A stretch of DNA of 64,000 nucleotides from Chaetorhynchus papuensis (GCA_013396525.1 VWYX01000829.1:186001-250000), one strand, 5' to 3'; counted from the stretch's first letter, positions 50,622 to 63,268 are shown. A program made the numbers and translations. Notes: a model not told the origin generated them from the letters alone.

Positions 50622-53082
50622 GTAGGTAGAACATTATAGTAGCTTAGAAAGCATCTCTGACAAAGCTGCTTGAACATTGTGGAACTGTTGGTACTTGAAG
50701 GGTTGTCAGTTTGACACCATTTCATAATGTTTGTTTCTATTCTCTGAATTCTCAAAGCACTTCCGTGACTTAGCCTAAGGCTTCCTCTGTAGATTTGTTT
50801 AGTGATGGGCTGCAATATTATTTCTGCTATTAAAAGTAAGAATAACTGCCTTTCTGGTAAATGACTACCAGTATGTTTGCTTAATGCTGTTTTTAATCAC
50901 ATTTGTGATGGAATTTGAGACATGATGCTAATTTGAAATTAATAAATTATCTGAGTAGCCAATGTAACTTTAGAATTTAAATTACTTACATGGCAACTTA
51001 TCGTGGAAGATACTGTTAATAGCAGATAAGGGTGCATTTTGCAATGTGCATGTCATGATCCTAGTTTGGATCCTGATGGTGATAATCAAAAGGATACTGA
51101 AAACTTTGGTAACTTTATTTCAATTGTATTAGCTCTTGAAGAAACTATTCATTCATTTTTTTTGACTTTCAAAAGTGTATGTAGCTAAATAAATTGCCAG
51201 CTTATTTATGTTTTAAATATATACAGCATTGTAAATGAGTTGCAGATGTCATTTGCATATCCATTTAAGTATTTGTCTGGAAGCATATATTCTAAGATGC
51301 CAGATTTGAATGTATTACTCCAAACATCAGACACAAATCAAAGCAATTGTCACTTTCAAAATCAATCCAAGTTTGCAAATGCAGTGCATTAAAAACAGAA
51401 CAGTTGTCCTTCCTGGAGCTAAACCCACATGCTGCTTTACAGCCTGCCTCTCTCATGGGCTTGTTGAGTTTGGCTAGTCCTGCAGCTAATTAGCAGACTT
51501 GCACAGAATGAAACTACCTTGAGCCCAGGGCACAGTGTGATCTGGTTTCTCTCAAAGGCTTTTTAACATTCCATGTCATTTAGCACAAGGAGGCTATAAA
51601 AACATCCTAATTCTTAAATGATGGCTTGGGCATATTATGCAATTGAATCTCCTCATAAAAAGCATTTGGAGGGCTTTTGCTGCAGAAATCATGTTTCTTC
51701 ATAGAGAATGCTGGTGAAACTTTTAAAGGACTGCTGCAGGTCGGAGTTTGGACGAGTCTCCAAATATGGAGAGAATGCTTACATACCTTTCTTTCTCACT
51801 CTTTTGCCCTCAGTATTATATTCAATCCATGTAACTTGTTTTGAAACATAACGATCTATGTATTTATATGTTTGTTAATTACAGTCTCCAGATTAGTTTG
51901 TACCTTTTGTACTACCATGTAAGAGAGAGTTGGGATTTTTTGTTGTTGTTATTGGGTTTTCGTTTGGGGTTTTGGTTTTTATTTTTTAGTTTGTTGTCTG
52001 TCGGGGCCTAGTCACGTTGGCTGTCTGGAGTTATTAGCAGATTTGTGTTCAGTTGTAATTATAAAATAGTGGAATCATAAGGTAAGTTGGAAGAGACTTT
52101 CTAGTCCAAAATTCTGCTTAAAATATTGGAGTGTAATGAGATCAGGTTGCTCGGGACCATGTTCAGCCAAGTTTTGAACATCTGCAAGGATGGAGATTTC
52201 ACAGTTTTTCTGGCCAGACTATTTCAGTATTTAACTATTTTCATGGCAAAATTTTTTCGTAACATGTAACTGGAACTTCACATGTTCCAAACTGTGCCTG
52301 TTGCCTCTCTTCCCATCACTGTGCATCTTCTTCTCTTCTCCGAGCTGAAGCTTAGTTCTCTCAGCCTGTCCCTGTATGTCACGTTTCCCAACCCTCTGAA
52401 CGGTCCTAGTGGCCATCTGGACGTGACACAAACTCCAGATACAGCTTTACCAGTACCGGAAGGGGGACAAAGGATCGCTTCCCTGGATCTGCTAGTTATC
52501 CTTCTGCCAATCTGCCAGGATTCAATTGGCCATCTTTGCTGCAAGGGTTCTGTGCTTACTAATGTTCATCTTGTTGTCCACTAGGACCCCCAGATCCTTT
52601 TCCATGGAGATGCTTCCTAGACAGTTGCTGCCAGCCTGTACTGTTGCATTGGGTTACTCCATCCCAGATGCATGACTTGCTCTTCTTGTTGAAAGAGGAC
52701 CCAGTTCTGTCCATTCCTTCAGCCTGTCCAGATTCTTCTGGATAGCAGTTCTGCCTTCCGACAGATTGACTCTTTCCCCACAGTTTGGTGTCACACTCAA
52801 GCTTGCTGAAAGTGACTCCATGCCATCATCCATCTTGCTAATGACAACATTAATCAGTATTGCACTCTGTGGTGTTATCAAAAAGATCCCGCTAGTTACA
52901 GACATTCAGGTGGTCTTGCTTTGAATTTCCTATTCTAAGCAAGAAAACAAATGCTAATGTAATTTCTTAATAATTTAAATGTCCGCTGCTGTTCTTTTCT
53001 GAATTGTTAACTGCTGTAATTGTTGCTGCCTGACACATAACCAATGTAAGAGCTTTTTATTTTTCTGATTAAAAACTATCAG
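50622..53082 (+). other. CEP83: CEP83 intron after coding exon 4
   Basis: This is a 2.46-kb GT-AG intron (gtaggt ... aactatcag). It holds an antisense CR1 copy (about 52070-52885) and a T/G-rich low-complexity stretch at about 51925-51990. I see nothing else. Confidence 0.93.
52070..52885 (-). mobile_element. CR1 LINE, 5'-truncated antisense copy
   Basis: On the minus strand the element begins in the reverse transcriptase region (ILINVVISKMDDGMESLSAS, then SEGRTAIQKNLDRLKEW). A single frameshift lies in between, and the catalytic FADD position reads LECD in the other frame. It continues through the downstream region into a 3' end near 52070 (complement of ggaatcataaggtaagttgg). It is a dead, roughly 0.8-kb copy lying antisense to CEP83. 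Its divergence is higher than that of the copy at 38030-39040, which suggests an older insertion or another CR1 subfamily. Confidence 0.92.
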
Positions 53083-53334
53083 ATTGCAAGACTGGATAAA
53101 GATAAAGAAGAGCTCCATAATCAGCTGCTTAGCATTGATCCCACAAGGGACAGTAAACGTGTGGAGGCACTTTCTAGAGAAAAGGCACAACTGTGTCAGA
53201 AATTAAAAGCCTTAGAAGCAGAAGTAGAAGAACTAAGAGCAGAAAGACACAACTGTGGTGTGCAAGCAGAAAACGTTCAAAGAGTACAAGCACGACAGTT
53301 AGCTGACATGCAGACCATGATACGGTCTTTAGAG
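53083..53334 (+). CDS. CEP83: CEP83 coding exon 5
   Basis: A 252-nt, phase 0-0 exon encodes 84 residues, the largest CEP83 coding exon in the window. It lies between aactatcag and tagag|gtaaga. The product is continuous coiled coil: IARLDKDKEELHNQLLSID, then DSKRVEALSREKAQLCQKLK, then LADMQTMIRSLE. It is colinear with human CEP83. The acceptor tract is weak in pyrimidines (attaaaaactatcag), but homology fixes the boundary. Confidence 0.96.
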
Positions 53335-54592
53335 GTAAGACTTTTTTTTATTATTCTGTGTCCCTGTAGAGTGTAGTAAGAATAACACTTGACCTGACAG
53401 AACTGTCACTGAAGTCACCGATAACTTTGCCATTGACTCCACAATTTGAATTTGTACATTTCAGATTTAAAGTCAAATTATAGTTGACTGGGAGTCATGC
53501 ACTGCCAGTTCAACTTTGGAAAGTCTCTCAACTGAGAGATTCTGTTGAATGATCTTCTTTTTAAACAGGCGAGTGGTATCTGTATTAGTAGTCAGTAAGA
53601 AGGTCATGTCAGCACTTACCACTTGGCTGGAGTTAGAAACCAATATGTTAATAATCTGTAAATTCTTTATTCTTTTCAAAAATGTCACATGATGCTCCTC
53701 TCTTTAATCCGTTCCTTGTCTGTCATCTTTTTTGCTTACCTGTGCCTCTTCTTTCCCCAACACATTACTGCAGTTGTTTAGTTCTTGGCTCTTGCTCTCC
53801 CATAAAGAAACTTTGGTATTCCTGGCCTGTTGTACATTCCCCAGGATTCCACTGTATTCCTCATCTGTGGTCCTCAGACCTTCTGTTAGTTCTTGCTACC
53901 TCTCTAGGTAGTGAGCCTTTTCATCTAGATTCTTTGCACAGTTGTAGCATGCAGATAGATGGTTCATTCTCTTTTTTACTGTTGTCAGTGCTGTATACGT
54001 TAGTTACAAAATGCTCTGATCTCATCTTAAAAAATGTTGTAATCTTCTCAGACAACTTTAAAGAATGCCCTGCTGAAAATACAAATGTTCAGAAAAAGGA
54101 CGGAGAAATCATATATTAGATTACCTTTTTGATATTGAATAAAGATCAGGTCTTGAGTTATAATACAGTATTTGCATTTTATTTCCTCTCCATGATGTTA
54201 ATTCTTCTGTCGGTGTAACTGCATCGGCCAGCATATTACATCTTTTTGAGCACCGTTTGTAGTTACACTGTTTACAGCTCAGTAATTTACTGGTAAGCAC
54301 ACCTGCTGCCTCCTAACCAAGTCAGATTACACCACCTACCTATGAAGGAGGATTGAAAATGTGTGTGATTCTGTGTAGGAAGTGTTAGTACAAACAGTTG
54401 TGACTTTTGAGTAAAATTCACGACCCTTGTTGTATTGGAATATATGGTTGAGCAAAGATGAATATTTATATATCGTATTATATACTATAATGAGTCAGTA
54501 ATATCTGAAAGCCCAGATCAATCAAATATTTCAAATGAGTAACAAGAGGCAACCCAGCTCCAAAAATCTTAAAAATACTTCCTTCATTCAAG
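53335..54592 (+). other. CEP83: CEP83 intron after coding exon 5
   Basis: This is a 1.26-kb GT-AG intron (gtaaga ... cattcaag). A 145-codon open frame on the + strand (53682-54119) is low in charged residues, lacks homology that I recognise, and is treated as chance. Confidence 0.93.
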
Positions 54593-54724
54593 GCAGAAAA
54601 GAAGTCTGCAGAACTACAGGTTGATCGAATTGAGAAAGAACTGCGCATGAGTCATGAGCAAAACATTCTCTTAACTAGCAAACTTCACAAATCTGAACGA
54701 GAAGTCAATTCCTTAGCTGCTAAA
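54593..54724 (+). CDS. CEP83: CEP83 coding exon 6
   Basis: A 132-nt, phase 0-0 exon encodes 44 residues (AEKKSAELQVDRIEKELRMS, then LTSKLHKSEREVNSLAAK). It lies between cattcaag and gctaaa|gtaagt. The composition and heptad spacing continue the coiled-coil rod, and the segment is colinear with the human protein. Confidence 0.96.
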
Positions 54725-56421
54725 GTAAGTACTTTTATGGTATCTGGAATACATTTTTTACATCCCGTTATGTTTTTCTGTTTATATTTTGCACTAAGAA
54801 TAAAGTAACAATGTTTTCTGCTGTGACTTAAAATAGGTATGGAATTTTTCCCTCAGTTTCAGTTGAAAGACAATGTGACTTTACTTTTAGGTATGACATT
54901 TCTCCTGTATCTCTAAATATTGAGGTTATGTTGTTATTATTCCATCTCCTAGATCTTTTTCCTGAACAGGAAAAAGAACAGGACTTGAAGAGGCATCTTT
55001 ATATTCTTTTTTTTTTTTTTTTTTTTTTCAGCCAGCCTTTAGAGCTTTAAACTAATCTTTTTTCCTTTTTTTTTTTTTTTTTTTTTTTGTAATGGAGCTA
55101 TTGCTTCTGGAGATCTTAAAAAGTATCCTTTGAATGGGCTGTGTTAGCTACAGGAAGCAAGCTGCATTTTTTTTTCTTGTGGAGATTTAGGTTGTATTAG
55201 AAGCAGGGTAGTCATATTAGCATAGCCTTTTTTTTAGGCTAATGCCAGCATAGCTTGTACAGAAACATTTTGGTACAGAATTGCATCATAGCATTTTGAG
55301 TAGACCATTGTCTTAAAACATATTTGAGTAACTTTGTTAGGTTGGCACCAGATCCTAGAGGTTTTGTTCTATGTTTGTATGCTTTTCCTTTTTTTTTTGA
55401 GATCTTTTTACAGTGCATATTTATGAGTGCTAAGTATTTAATTTTGGTCATTCATTAAAAAAAGTTCTAATTTGTCATAGCAATAGGATATAGCTATACC
55501 ACTAATTAAAGCCACTTTATGTAGTATGCCATACTTGTCCCCCATGAATGCTAAATAGGATGGGAAAACTTCTGTTAAATATTTTTCAATAGTCTCCCAG
55601 AGTATATAGAAGATTGTTACAGTCTTTACTTTTTGTATCAACTGGTCTTCTCTGCTCCCTTCCAGAAGTAGGACAAAATAAAATCTTCCAGTGGTGTTTC
55701 TCAAAGGGAGGAAAATAGAAGCTTTACTATACTCCACCTGCTTCTGCTCCCACTCAAAGTTAGTCCTGAGCACAGGTGCATGTGTTTGTCTTCTGGATTT
55801 TCTACCTTAAAAAAGCCACCTTAAATCTTTTCAAATTGCCCTGAAATGTTATCCACTTAGTATGTAAGCACCTAAATCTTCCGTGTAGTTACTTAATAAG
55901 CTACTGTGTCATTCTTAACCTTTTGCCACTTGTATATGCTAGCAGGTTGTAATTACATTTGTCATTGTGAATGGATTTTCATTATAAGTGCTTTCCTCCA
56001 GATATTTAATTCTCATTGACCGTGTAATTACTGCGTTCAAATGCCTAAACTATAGAAAGTTTCCATGCAAGCAGTAATTTTCTTTGATTTGATGTTCTTA
56101 AAGCTCCTACTTTTATGAGGCCATTTGATGTGTCTTTAGAGAAGTATTTGATTTAAAATGCACTTTAAAATTCTGAAAACCTGGATTTTGAGAAAGTAAT
56201 GTAGCACTCCAGGAGGCCAGGGACTATAAGTAGTTACCAAATTGAAATTACTTGGGAAGGTAGTTGATATTCTGGCTTTGGATATCACTGTTTTGATTTA
56301 CTTATGGAGATGAAATTTAATTTTGTTTCAGATTGACTCTGAGGTATCTTTAGTCAGAAGTGAAGTGAATGTATATAAATTTATTATAGTTAATTTGGTG
56401 TTGTTTTGTTCTCATTCACAG
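54725..56421 (+). other. CEP83: CEP83 intron after coding exon 6
   Basis: This is a 1.70-kb GT-AG intron (gtaagt ... cattcacag). It contains two long T runs (55007-55028 and 55066-55088). I see nothing else coding; the open frame at 56323 that enters the next exon is intronic until 56421. Confidence 0.93.
55007..55088. repeat. paired poly-T tracts
   Basis: A run of 22 T directly followed by CAG (55007-55031) and a second run of 23 T (55066-55088) are separated by 37 bp. The first mimics a strong 3' splice site. On the minus strand the runs could be poly-A tails, but no retroposon body is recognised next to them. Confidence 0.9.
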
Positions 56422-56536
56422 GTAGAAGAACTTAAACATTCACATAAGTTGGAAGTAACAAATATCAAACTGGAGGCAGCAAGAACAAAGAGTGAGATAG
56501 AAAGAGAGAGAAACAAGATTCAAAGTGAAATGGATG
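56422..56536 (+). CDS. CEP83: CEP83 coding exon 7
   Basis: A 115-nt exon from cattcacag to atggatg|gtaaag encodes 38 residues plus one base of a Gly codon. It has the conserved VEELKHSHKLEVTNIKLEAA and SEIERERNKIQSEMDG segments. The donor is placed at 56537 rather than later because only that position keeps the frame with the next exon and matches human (SELDG-L). Confidence 0.96.
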
Positions 56537-58004
56537 GTAAAGTATGAAATTATTTTGTAATTGTTTCATCTGTTTATTTCTAGTTAGAATATTACAATGA
56601 TTTTTTTTCTCTGAACACTCCCCAGCAGCCTTCACCTTCTACTTCTGGTCTAGGTCATAGATCTGACAATTCACTTGGTATTTGAAATAATTGTGTGTTT
56701 CACTTGCTCTACTAGGTGAAGAACAGTTGAGAGCAGTTTTTCATTTTTGTAAATTAGTGTATTTGTGACACAACTTGAGCATAATCTGTTTCAAATTATA
56801 TACTTCATATGGTTATTTTTTTCTATTATTGCTAAATTCCAGAGTCTTTCACACTCTGATTGAAACCTCAATGTACTATAGGGCTTCAGTGGTTGGATTT
56901 TTTTTTTTTTTTTTGATTCTGTGTCTGTGGAATTGATACCCATTCCATAAGGCTGCCACATGAAACAAAATACAGTACCTAGCTCATTCTTTGAAGGAAA
57001 TATGCATTGTTCTAAGGTACCTGAAGCAGCTGACTATGTAGGCAACTTGAAATAGCTTTCTAGAGTGAAAAGGCCAAAACTTTCTAGTACTAGTTGTGTT
57101 TAAATCTCTACACAGCTCTAAAGAGAGCTGTCCTCTTACTGATTGGCCATACCCCCAAAATATTACCTTTGTTTTCCTGAAATAATTGTTTCTGTTCACT
57201 TGCTTTAATATTAAGCTTGCTAAGAGCAATGAAAAAGTGGTGTTTTCTGTATTGACAATATACTTACAGTATATCACAAACTAAAATGTTGGGCCCTATG
57301 AAGTATGAAACTAAATACCGACAAGATTTAAGTTAACCTGAAATTACTATGGAATTCCATTTGCATCACTGAATCAGCTAAATAACCAGGAGTCACTGTT
57401 AGAGCATATTGGCTTATTTGCCACTGGATGCAGGTGTTAGTCACAAGATTTTAATTTGTATCATTTGTCCCTGCCTATAGAGCCATAGTTTTAGAAATGC
57501 CTTATTTGGTAATATAGGTGGATTAAAATGTGAGATTCGTTGTAGCCCAGTTACTGGTTTCACTGATAACCATTTACTGTTTACTGTAAATTTTTCCAGA
57601 AAAAGAAAATTTTCTTGCTCGACCTTTCCATAGCTATTGTGGAACATTTAAAAACAATTTTTAAATCCAGACACAAGTGCTTAGTATAAATTGCTCTAGA
57701 GTTTAAATCTGTAATAATATCAACTGTTTAATTACTATTGTATATTAAAGTAAGAAACTCTTGTAGACTGTGATTCCAGTGTAATGGTTACTTTTGAAAA
57801 GTTTTGGAAGTATTAGTGTTATACTAAGAAAGGTCTCTTCTGGTTTTCTTGTGTTTTGTTTTTTTCCCCTTCCCCCATTCATTGTATCATTTGAATTGAG
57901 ATTTTTAATTCCCTTTTATTAATTTATAAAGTTATTTGAATACAGGATTTCATCAGGTTCTTCTCAATAATGACATGTTTGACTTTTTTAAATGTATAAC
58001 GCAG
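56537..58004 (+). other. CEP83: CEP83 intron after coding exon 7
   Basis: This is a 1.47-kb GT-AG intron (gtaaag ... ataacgcag). It has a run of 17 T at 56898-56914. No repeats or genes are recognised. Confidence 0.93.
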
Positions 58005-58149
58005 GATTGCTGTCCGACAAGGAAATTCTTAATGCAGCTGTTGAACGTCATAAAGTGCTTTTAGTAGAAAAGGATCGGGAGCTAATTCGTAAAGTGCAAG
58101 CTGCCAGAGAGGAAGTTTTTGACAATATTGCAGCCTTACAGAATGAAAA
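58005..58149 (+). CDS. CEP83: CEP83 coding exon 8
   Basis: A 145-nt exon lies between ataacgcag and aatgaaaa|gtatgt. It contains the highly conserved stretch HKVLLVEKDRELIRKVQAA, followed by a more divergent part (REEVFDNIAALQNEK). It splits the final Lys codon with the next exon. Confidence 0.96.
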
Positions 58150-58279
58150 GTATGTGTACTGATTTCCTCCTCAACTCTAAAAGAGAACTGTTTTGTGTTA
58201 CTTTAAAGAATGTCGCTTTTAACTAAACACTTCTGGCATTTTGTAGTGATTCTTATGTGCATGTTGAATAATGTCTCAG

Positions 58280-58429
58280 GTTAGAACTCGAGAACAGATT
58301 AGCTGATCTAGAGAAGATGAAACTGGAACAAGATTCTTGGAGACAATCTGAAAAGGATCAGTATGAAGAGAAACTACGTGCTGTGCAGATGGCAGAAGAA
58401 TCTAGCAAAAAGGAACTTCAGCGTTTGCG
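58280..58429 (+). CDS. CEP83: CEP83 coding exon 9
   Basis: A 150-nt exon follows a short 130-bp intron, between aatgtctcag and tttgcg|gtagtg. It encodes LELENRLADLEKMKLEQDSW, then RQSEKDQYEEKLRAVQMAEE, then SSKKELQRLR. It is strongly colinear with human. The donor gtagtg is a weak match, but frame and homology fix it. Confidence 0.95.
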
Positions 58430-59081
58430 GTAGTGTGGCTTTCCTAATCTTAGCACAAATTTCTCATTTTCCCCCCTTAATTTCTTTACAGTAGACAGTA
58501 TAAAAGCTTACTATTCATAGATACAGAAATCTTCATTATGAAATGTTCATTATAGTAGATGTAGCAAAATTATCTTTTGCACTATATAGAAAATAGCGCA
58601 GAATTAAAAATGAATGGTTTAAAAAATTAACACTTTTCATCCAAACCTTTAAATGTTATTTTCAATGACCATTTTGAAGTAATAATTTAGCAATACACAT
58701 TTGTTAAAACTGGTTCAGTGCTGGCTGCTGGCATAGTGCCAGTGTTAGAAACCATTTCTCTTTCCACAATGGCGCCATAGCAGCAACTGGCAAGCTGAGA
58801 CCCTAATATGATGTCTCTGAGTTGGTTATTGTGGTTGTGAGTTTACTTGGCTTACTGTAGTTTTTTGTATGAAGGTCAGTATGATAAAATGAGTCATACT
58901 CCAAAAGTCTTACTCTTTTGTGAATTCTAAGAATGAATAGAAATATATTTTAATAGTTTTTTAGTTAAATATTTATCGGCCTTTCAAATAAAGCTGTTTA
59001 TTTGTCAGGCTGATTTTTTTCCTAATTTATAACATTGGTATTTTGATTAGATAAAAATAAGGATGTCTTACCCAATTTTAG
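58430..59081 (+). other. CEP83: CEP83 intron after coding exon 9
   Basis: This is a 652-bp GT-AG intron (gtagtg ... ccaattttag). A short palindromic segment (ctggctgctggcatagtgcc, near 58721) is present. I see nothing else. Confidence 0.93.
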
Positions 59082-59157
59082 ATTAAAAATTCAACAGCAA
59101 GCTATGCAGACAGAGGAGCTGGAAGAAAAGAAATGTGAAAATGCTAATCTGAAACAG
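59082..59157 (+). CDS. CEP83: CEP83 coding exon 10
   Basis: A 76-nt exon lies between ccaattttag and aaacag|gtaagg. It encodes the end of an Arg codon plus 25 residues (LKIQQQAMQTEELEEKKCEN, then ANLKQ), the counterpart of a less conserved human stretch that ends NSDLKQ. It ends in phase 0. It is the smallest coding exon and is supported by frame on both sides. Confidence 0.92.
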
Positions 59158-60274
59158 GTAAGGTTTTATTGCATTGTAATGTTTTATAGAGAAATACATT
59201 CCTTCCTGTGGTTACCATGTCCTGTATTTGAAGATTAGATTGAATTTTTAAGTTTTTTTTTTTTTCCCCTGAGGGACAAAATGTGTACTACAGATATTTA
59301 AAAGGAGAAGTGTTCAGAAATCAATCATGCTTTCCTGGACCTCTATAAATGGATTACAGCTTTTTGCTTCATGTGTTTTGTGGGTACCAGGCATTTCAAA
59401 GCTGAATGTTTATAGACTGGTATATTGAATACGGTTATGCACTATTTAACTGGAGATTCAGTTGCCATGGAGACTTATAAATTGTTTCTAGGTAATGCCT
59501 TGCATTTATACTGCATCTCTCATCTGAGGTTCTTCAAGTGTTTAACAGATGTTTCATAAATGAACAAACTAGTGTAAAGAGGTGTATTTCTATTGCAGAG
59601 TCAATTGATGGCAGTGTTGAAAATAAAACAATTTTTTTAACTCCTGCTTGCCTGTGATGTTATTTAGTCGGTTATAACAATAGCTGTGCATCAAAGTACT
59701 CTGCAAGCTGTGTGCACTTGAAGTTCAAGGCAATCATTTTTTTTCTCCAGCAATCAGAAATTGGGGATCTAAGTGTCCATGTGGCGAGAGGAAAAGGAAA
59801 GGGAAATGATCATTTCTGTATGCTGGCTGCAGAGGTTGGACTTTTCAGTGCTTCCTTATTTTGTGAACTGGTTGGTACAGTCACTGCTGGCTGTAACACA
59901 TTGGTGTTATGAGACAGAGGAGCCTGGATAGCTCCACAGCTCTGCTACTAGAATGTTGCATGGTCCTCGAATTCTGTTCAGCCCTGGGGCTGCAGCGTTG
60001 CATTTCTGAAGTTCTGGGGGACACATCAATGACTGAAGAGTCCTGCCTACCTTTCTCACTTTAACTGCAATAGAAACCCTTTGTCTCGTAGTGATTTACT
60101 GCAAAGCTTCTGGATAAACTGTTGGGTAAAGAGAAAAGAAACAAGTGAAAAAGGCTAATGAAAAGCTAAAGCCAGTTGGTGTCTCCATTTTTTTATTGTC
60201 TCAGTATCTCAAAATCAATTGTTGGTTATTTGCATATTTTCTGAAATGGAAAAAATCTCTTTTTTTTTTTGTAG
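59158..60274 (+). other. CEP83: CEP83 intron after coding exon 10
   Basis: This is a 1.1-kb GT-AG intron (gtaagg ... tttttgtag). Short T runs occur at about 59252-59265 and at the acceptor. A 66-codon open frame at 59712-59912 is treated as chance. Confidence 0.92.
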
Positions 60275-60432
60275 CAAATACATGATATGCAACTCCAGCT
60301 TGCCTCACTTTCTCAATCAGAAAAAGATTTGCTGGAGTCTAATCAGAAGTTGAAGGAAATAATAGAGAGATCGAAACTAGAATGTCAACATGCAAGGGCT
60401 CAGGCAGAGAAAGCTCAACTGGAAACAGAGAA
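60275..60432 (+). CDS. CEP83: CEP83 coding exon 11
   Basis: A 158-nt exon starts after a T-rich acceptor (tttttgtag) and ends acagagaa|gtaatt. The product QIHDMQLQLASLSQSEKDLL, then ESNQKLKEIIERSKLECQHA, then RAQAEKAQLETEK is colinear with human CEP83. It ends two bases into a Lys codon completed downstream. Confidence 0.96.
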
Positions 60433-63138
60433 GTAATTTTTTTTCTTTTGGCTTTACTTTTCATGTTGCTTGTGTTTCTCTCATGTGGATTACTTAACTA
60501 TGGATTGTAGATTCTGAATAAAGTCAGAAAGTTATAATGAACAGGAAATACTAGACAGTTGTAAAAAATGGCTGTACATTCTGTTGCATAGTATGTACAA
60601 AAGCTTTCCTCATGGCATCTTTAAAAACCAGTTTGTTTCTATTCATGTCTGTTAAAATTAATTATTGATTAGTGAGATACACTGCTTACATAAAATGAAA
60701 TTGTACTTATACTGAAGTGAATGTCAAACTTCTATAGGTATAAATGGATCTAGAGTTTCAGACAGTTATTTTAAGAGTGTTTAAGCTGCAAGGGTGAAAA
60801 AAGCTTTCAAGCATTGTATAATGTTTTGATGAAGTTCCAGGGTCCCAGTCAGTACATGTGCATATACTTCTTTTCCTTTCCCACTAGAGACTTTTAGGTA
60901 ACAGTAGGTAAGTAAAAGCTTATAGGATATGTTCTAGTTCCTCTCATCAAAATAAAAAAAAAATTTCTTTCCTTTTTTTGTACAAGCTTGACCACATACC
61001 ATCAAAATATGATAATAAATGCGGAAGGAAGCCGAATCTTATTCAGATTTCATATAGAAATGAACACTTTCCTGGAATTTAAAGATTAATTTGTCAGTCT
61101 GAAATGGCTTTTCAGAATTTCCTAGCTTAGTAACCAAATATGTGTCTGTGTCCCAGATTAAGTATAAAATCTCCAAAGGGCATAGTGTGCCTTTTTTTTT
61201 TTGTTTTAACATCTCTTTTGCTACTAATTGGTACTGCAATTGCTATGTTGTCATTAGTTTAAGTACTGCTTTTCAATGTAACCCTTGAAGGTATTATTGC
61301 ATTTGGACTGCAGAGTATGTCACTAGCACATTAAATACTTTGGATGTTTGCTTTAGGAAGGTGTATTCACATGTTGCTGTTACTTGATTGAGATTGTCAG
61401 TGTCAGTTACATATTTATGGATCACAAACCAGTCAGGACTACGTTTTCCTGAGAAGGCAGTGGAAGGAACTTGTCAGTCCTCAGACATCACTGTACAAGT
61501 TTGTAGGTGCTGGGAGATGCACTAAGGCTGATATTGCAGAAAGGAAGCAGCTTTGTAGCCTCCATGTGAGTCCTGCAGGTCTGTGCCATTGCTACCCTGG
61601 GAGCCTTGGGGCACGTTTTGTTCTTTTTATGAATCTGTGAGTGATAGGACATCCTTCTTCAGCTCAGTAAATTCTTATGAGCTTGAACACCAAAGAGGTA
61701 AGTTGCACCAAAGCAAGAGGAAGTGAAGTAGGGACCAAAAGATGAGAAAACATAAGCTAAAAAGTTTCAGATAAATAAAGTAATGCCAGTTGAGCATTGA
61801 GTGTAAGTAAGTAAAGCAGCTGCATGTCTGGCTGTGTCAATCTTAAGCTTGGAAATGAAAATGTGAAAGGAGAAAAAGAGCTGAAGGCAAACTATGAGAC
61901 TGATACAGATCAAAGATGAGCTCAAACAGACACTTGTTAAGCATTTTGGGAACAATGTTAGTGGCATTTAAACCAACCAAACAACACACACCACCCACCC
62001 CACCCCCAAAACACCTCCAAAGCCCCCAAACCCAACCTCAAACATTTTTAACCATTGCCTCAGTTGAAATCCTTCTACTGCTAAGCAGTGCTTGTCCAAA
62101 GTGCTTTGCTTCCTGAGTACTAGTAGTTATTTACAGTCAAGAGTGAGGTACAAGCCGTGCTGGGTCAACTAAAAGAGCCATGACAGGTAACAGGTGGGCC
62201 AAGACCCTGTTTCCCATATGAGAGTGGATGATGCCTAATACTTCTGCTGTGGGGAGGGGAGAGGTGGTTTGGTGAGAAATTCATAGAGATGCATTCGGAG
62301 TCCCTGTAGGGAAGCCTTATTTGCCCAGGACTGGAGCAGTGTGGCTGCACTAATATCAAACCTTGGCCTTCTTAAAATCTGCTGCATAGAATCTCACAAT
62401 TTGATTTCAGTTTTTAACAGTAACATAAGTAAATATGCCATTAGTTCTTGTCTGCTTTGACTCGCAATGCAGATAGCCCGAACAAACAAGGCAGCATGGA
62501 GAAACCGGCTCCTTTCCTATCCACTGCTGGAGAACACAGCCTAGTTTTAGTAGGTTGTAACCTTGCAAAGGTCTAAACAGATAACATATGCCATTGGTGG
62601 TGTGTGTTCAGCTGGAATGTTGTCTAGAAACCATATTGGTGGGAGCTTCCTGTTGAGCTGGTGTTTGATCTGGTTGGGAGCACATCCTAAGCAAGTCTGT
62701 TACAAAGACTTAGTAGACCCCATAGGGAAACACCCTGCTCTCCCAGAGAAGGTAGTTGTCAGCTCTTCTGACAACTGATGTTTGGCATAGGCATCTATTC
62801 TTGTGTTCCAGTGTGATTGTTTGACCTAAATTGAGTAATTTTCTGTGGGTGGTTTAACAGCATGCCAATCCAACAAAGCACCAACAATTAGCTTCTTGGA
62901 ATCACTTTTCAAAACTTGCCTCATGGTTGAACAAAACCTAGAATAATGTTAATGCACAGGTTCAAATGTCATAGTCACAATTAGATTGTTAACATAATCA
63001 AATTTAAATCAGATTCTTTAAGTATATAAAAGTAGGAGTTGTGAAAAGATGCATCTATTTTAAGAGCCTTAAGGCATTAACTGAATGTGTTGCTTTGTTT
63101 GTATAACCTCTTAATCTTTTAACCTGATTTTTCCAAAG
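60433..63138 (+). other. CEP83: CEP83 intron after coding exon 11
   Basis: This is a 2.7-kb GT-AG intron (gtaatt ... tttttccaaag). An A/C-rich low-complexity tract lies at about 61970-62045 (caccacccaccccaccccca). No interspersed repeat or exon is recognised. Confidence 0.92.
61970..62045. repeat. A/C-rich low-complexity tract
   Basis: The + strand is almost purely A and C, with caccc-type units and C runs of 4-5. It resembles the tract at 24711-24822 and has no coding or mobile-element features. Confidence 0.85.
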
Positions 63139-63268
63139 GACTTTAGAATACCAACGTATGGAATGGCTGCAGGAGAAGCATAGGCTTACTCAGCACATGG
63201 CAGAGTATGAAGAGAAATGCAGGCAAATGAAGAACAAGCTGTGTCGAGCTGCTGTTGCTCAGAAGAAG
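63139..63268 (+). CDS. CEP83: CEP83 coding exon 12 (GC donor)
   Basis: A 130-nt exon starts after tttttccaaag and encodes the end of a Lys codon plus 43 residues (TLEYQRMEWLQEKHRLTQHM, then CRQMKNKLCRAAVAQKK). It matches human CEP83 through its AQKK motif. No GT donor follows at the homologous point; the sequence is cagaagaag|gcatgt, so the boundary is called as a GC-AG donor at 63269-63270. Without splicing the frame would read nine more codons and stop at 63295. Confidence 0.88.

Noticed and set aside
53682..54119. 145-codon open frame in a CEP83 intron
   Set aside because: It lies between well-supported CEP83 exons, and its Ser/Leu/Cys-rich composition looks like translated pyrimidine-rich intron. 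No homology recognised.
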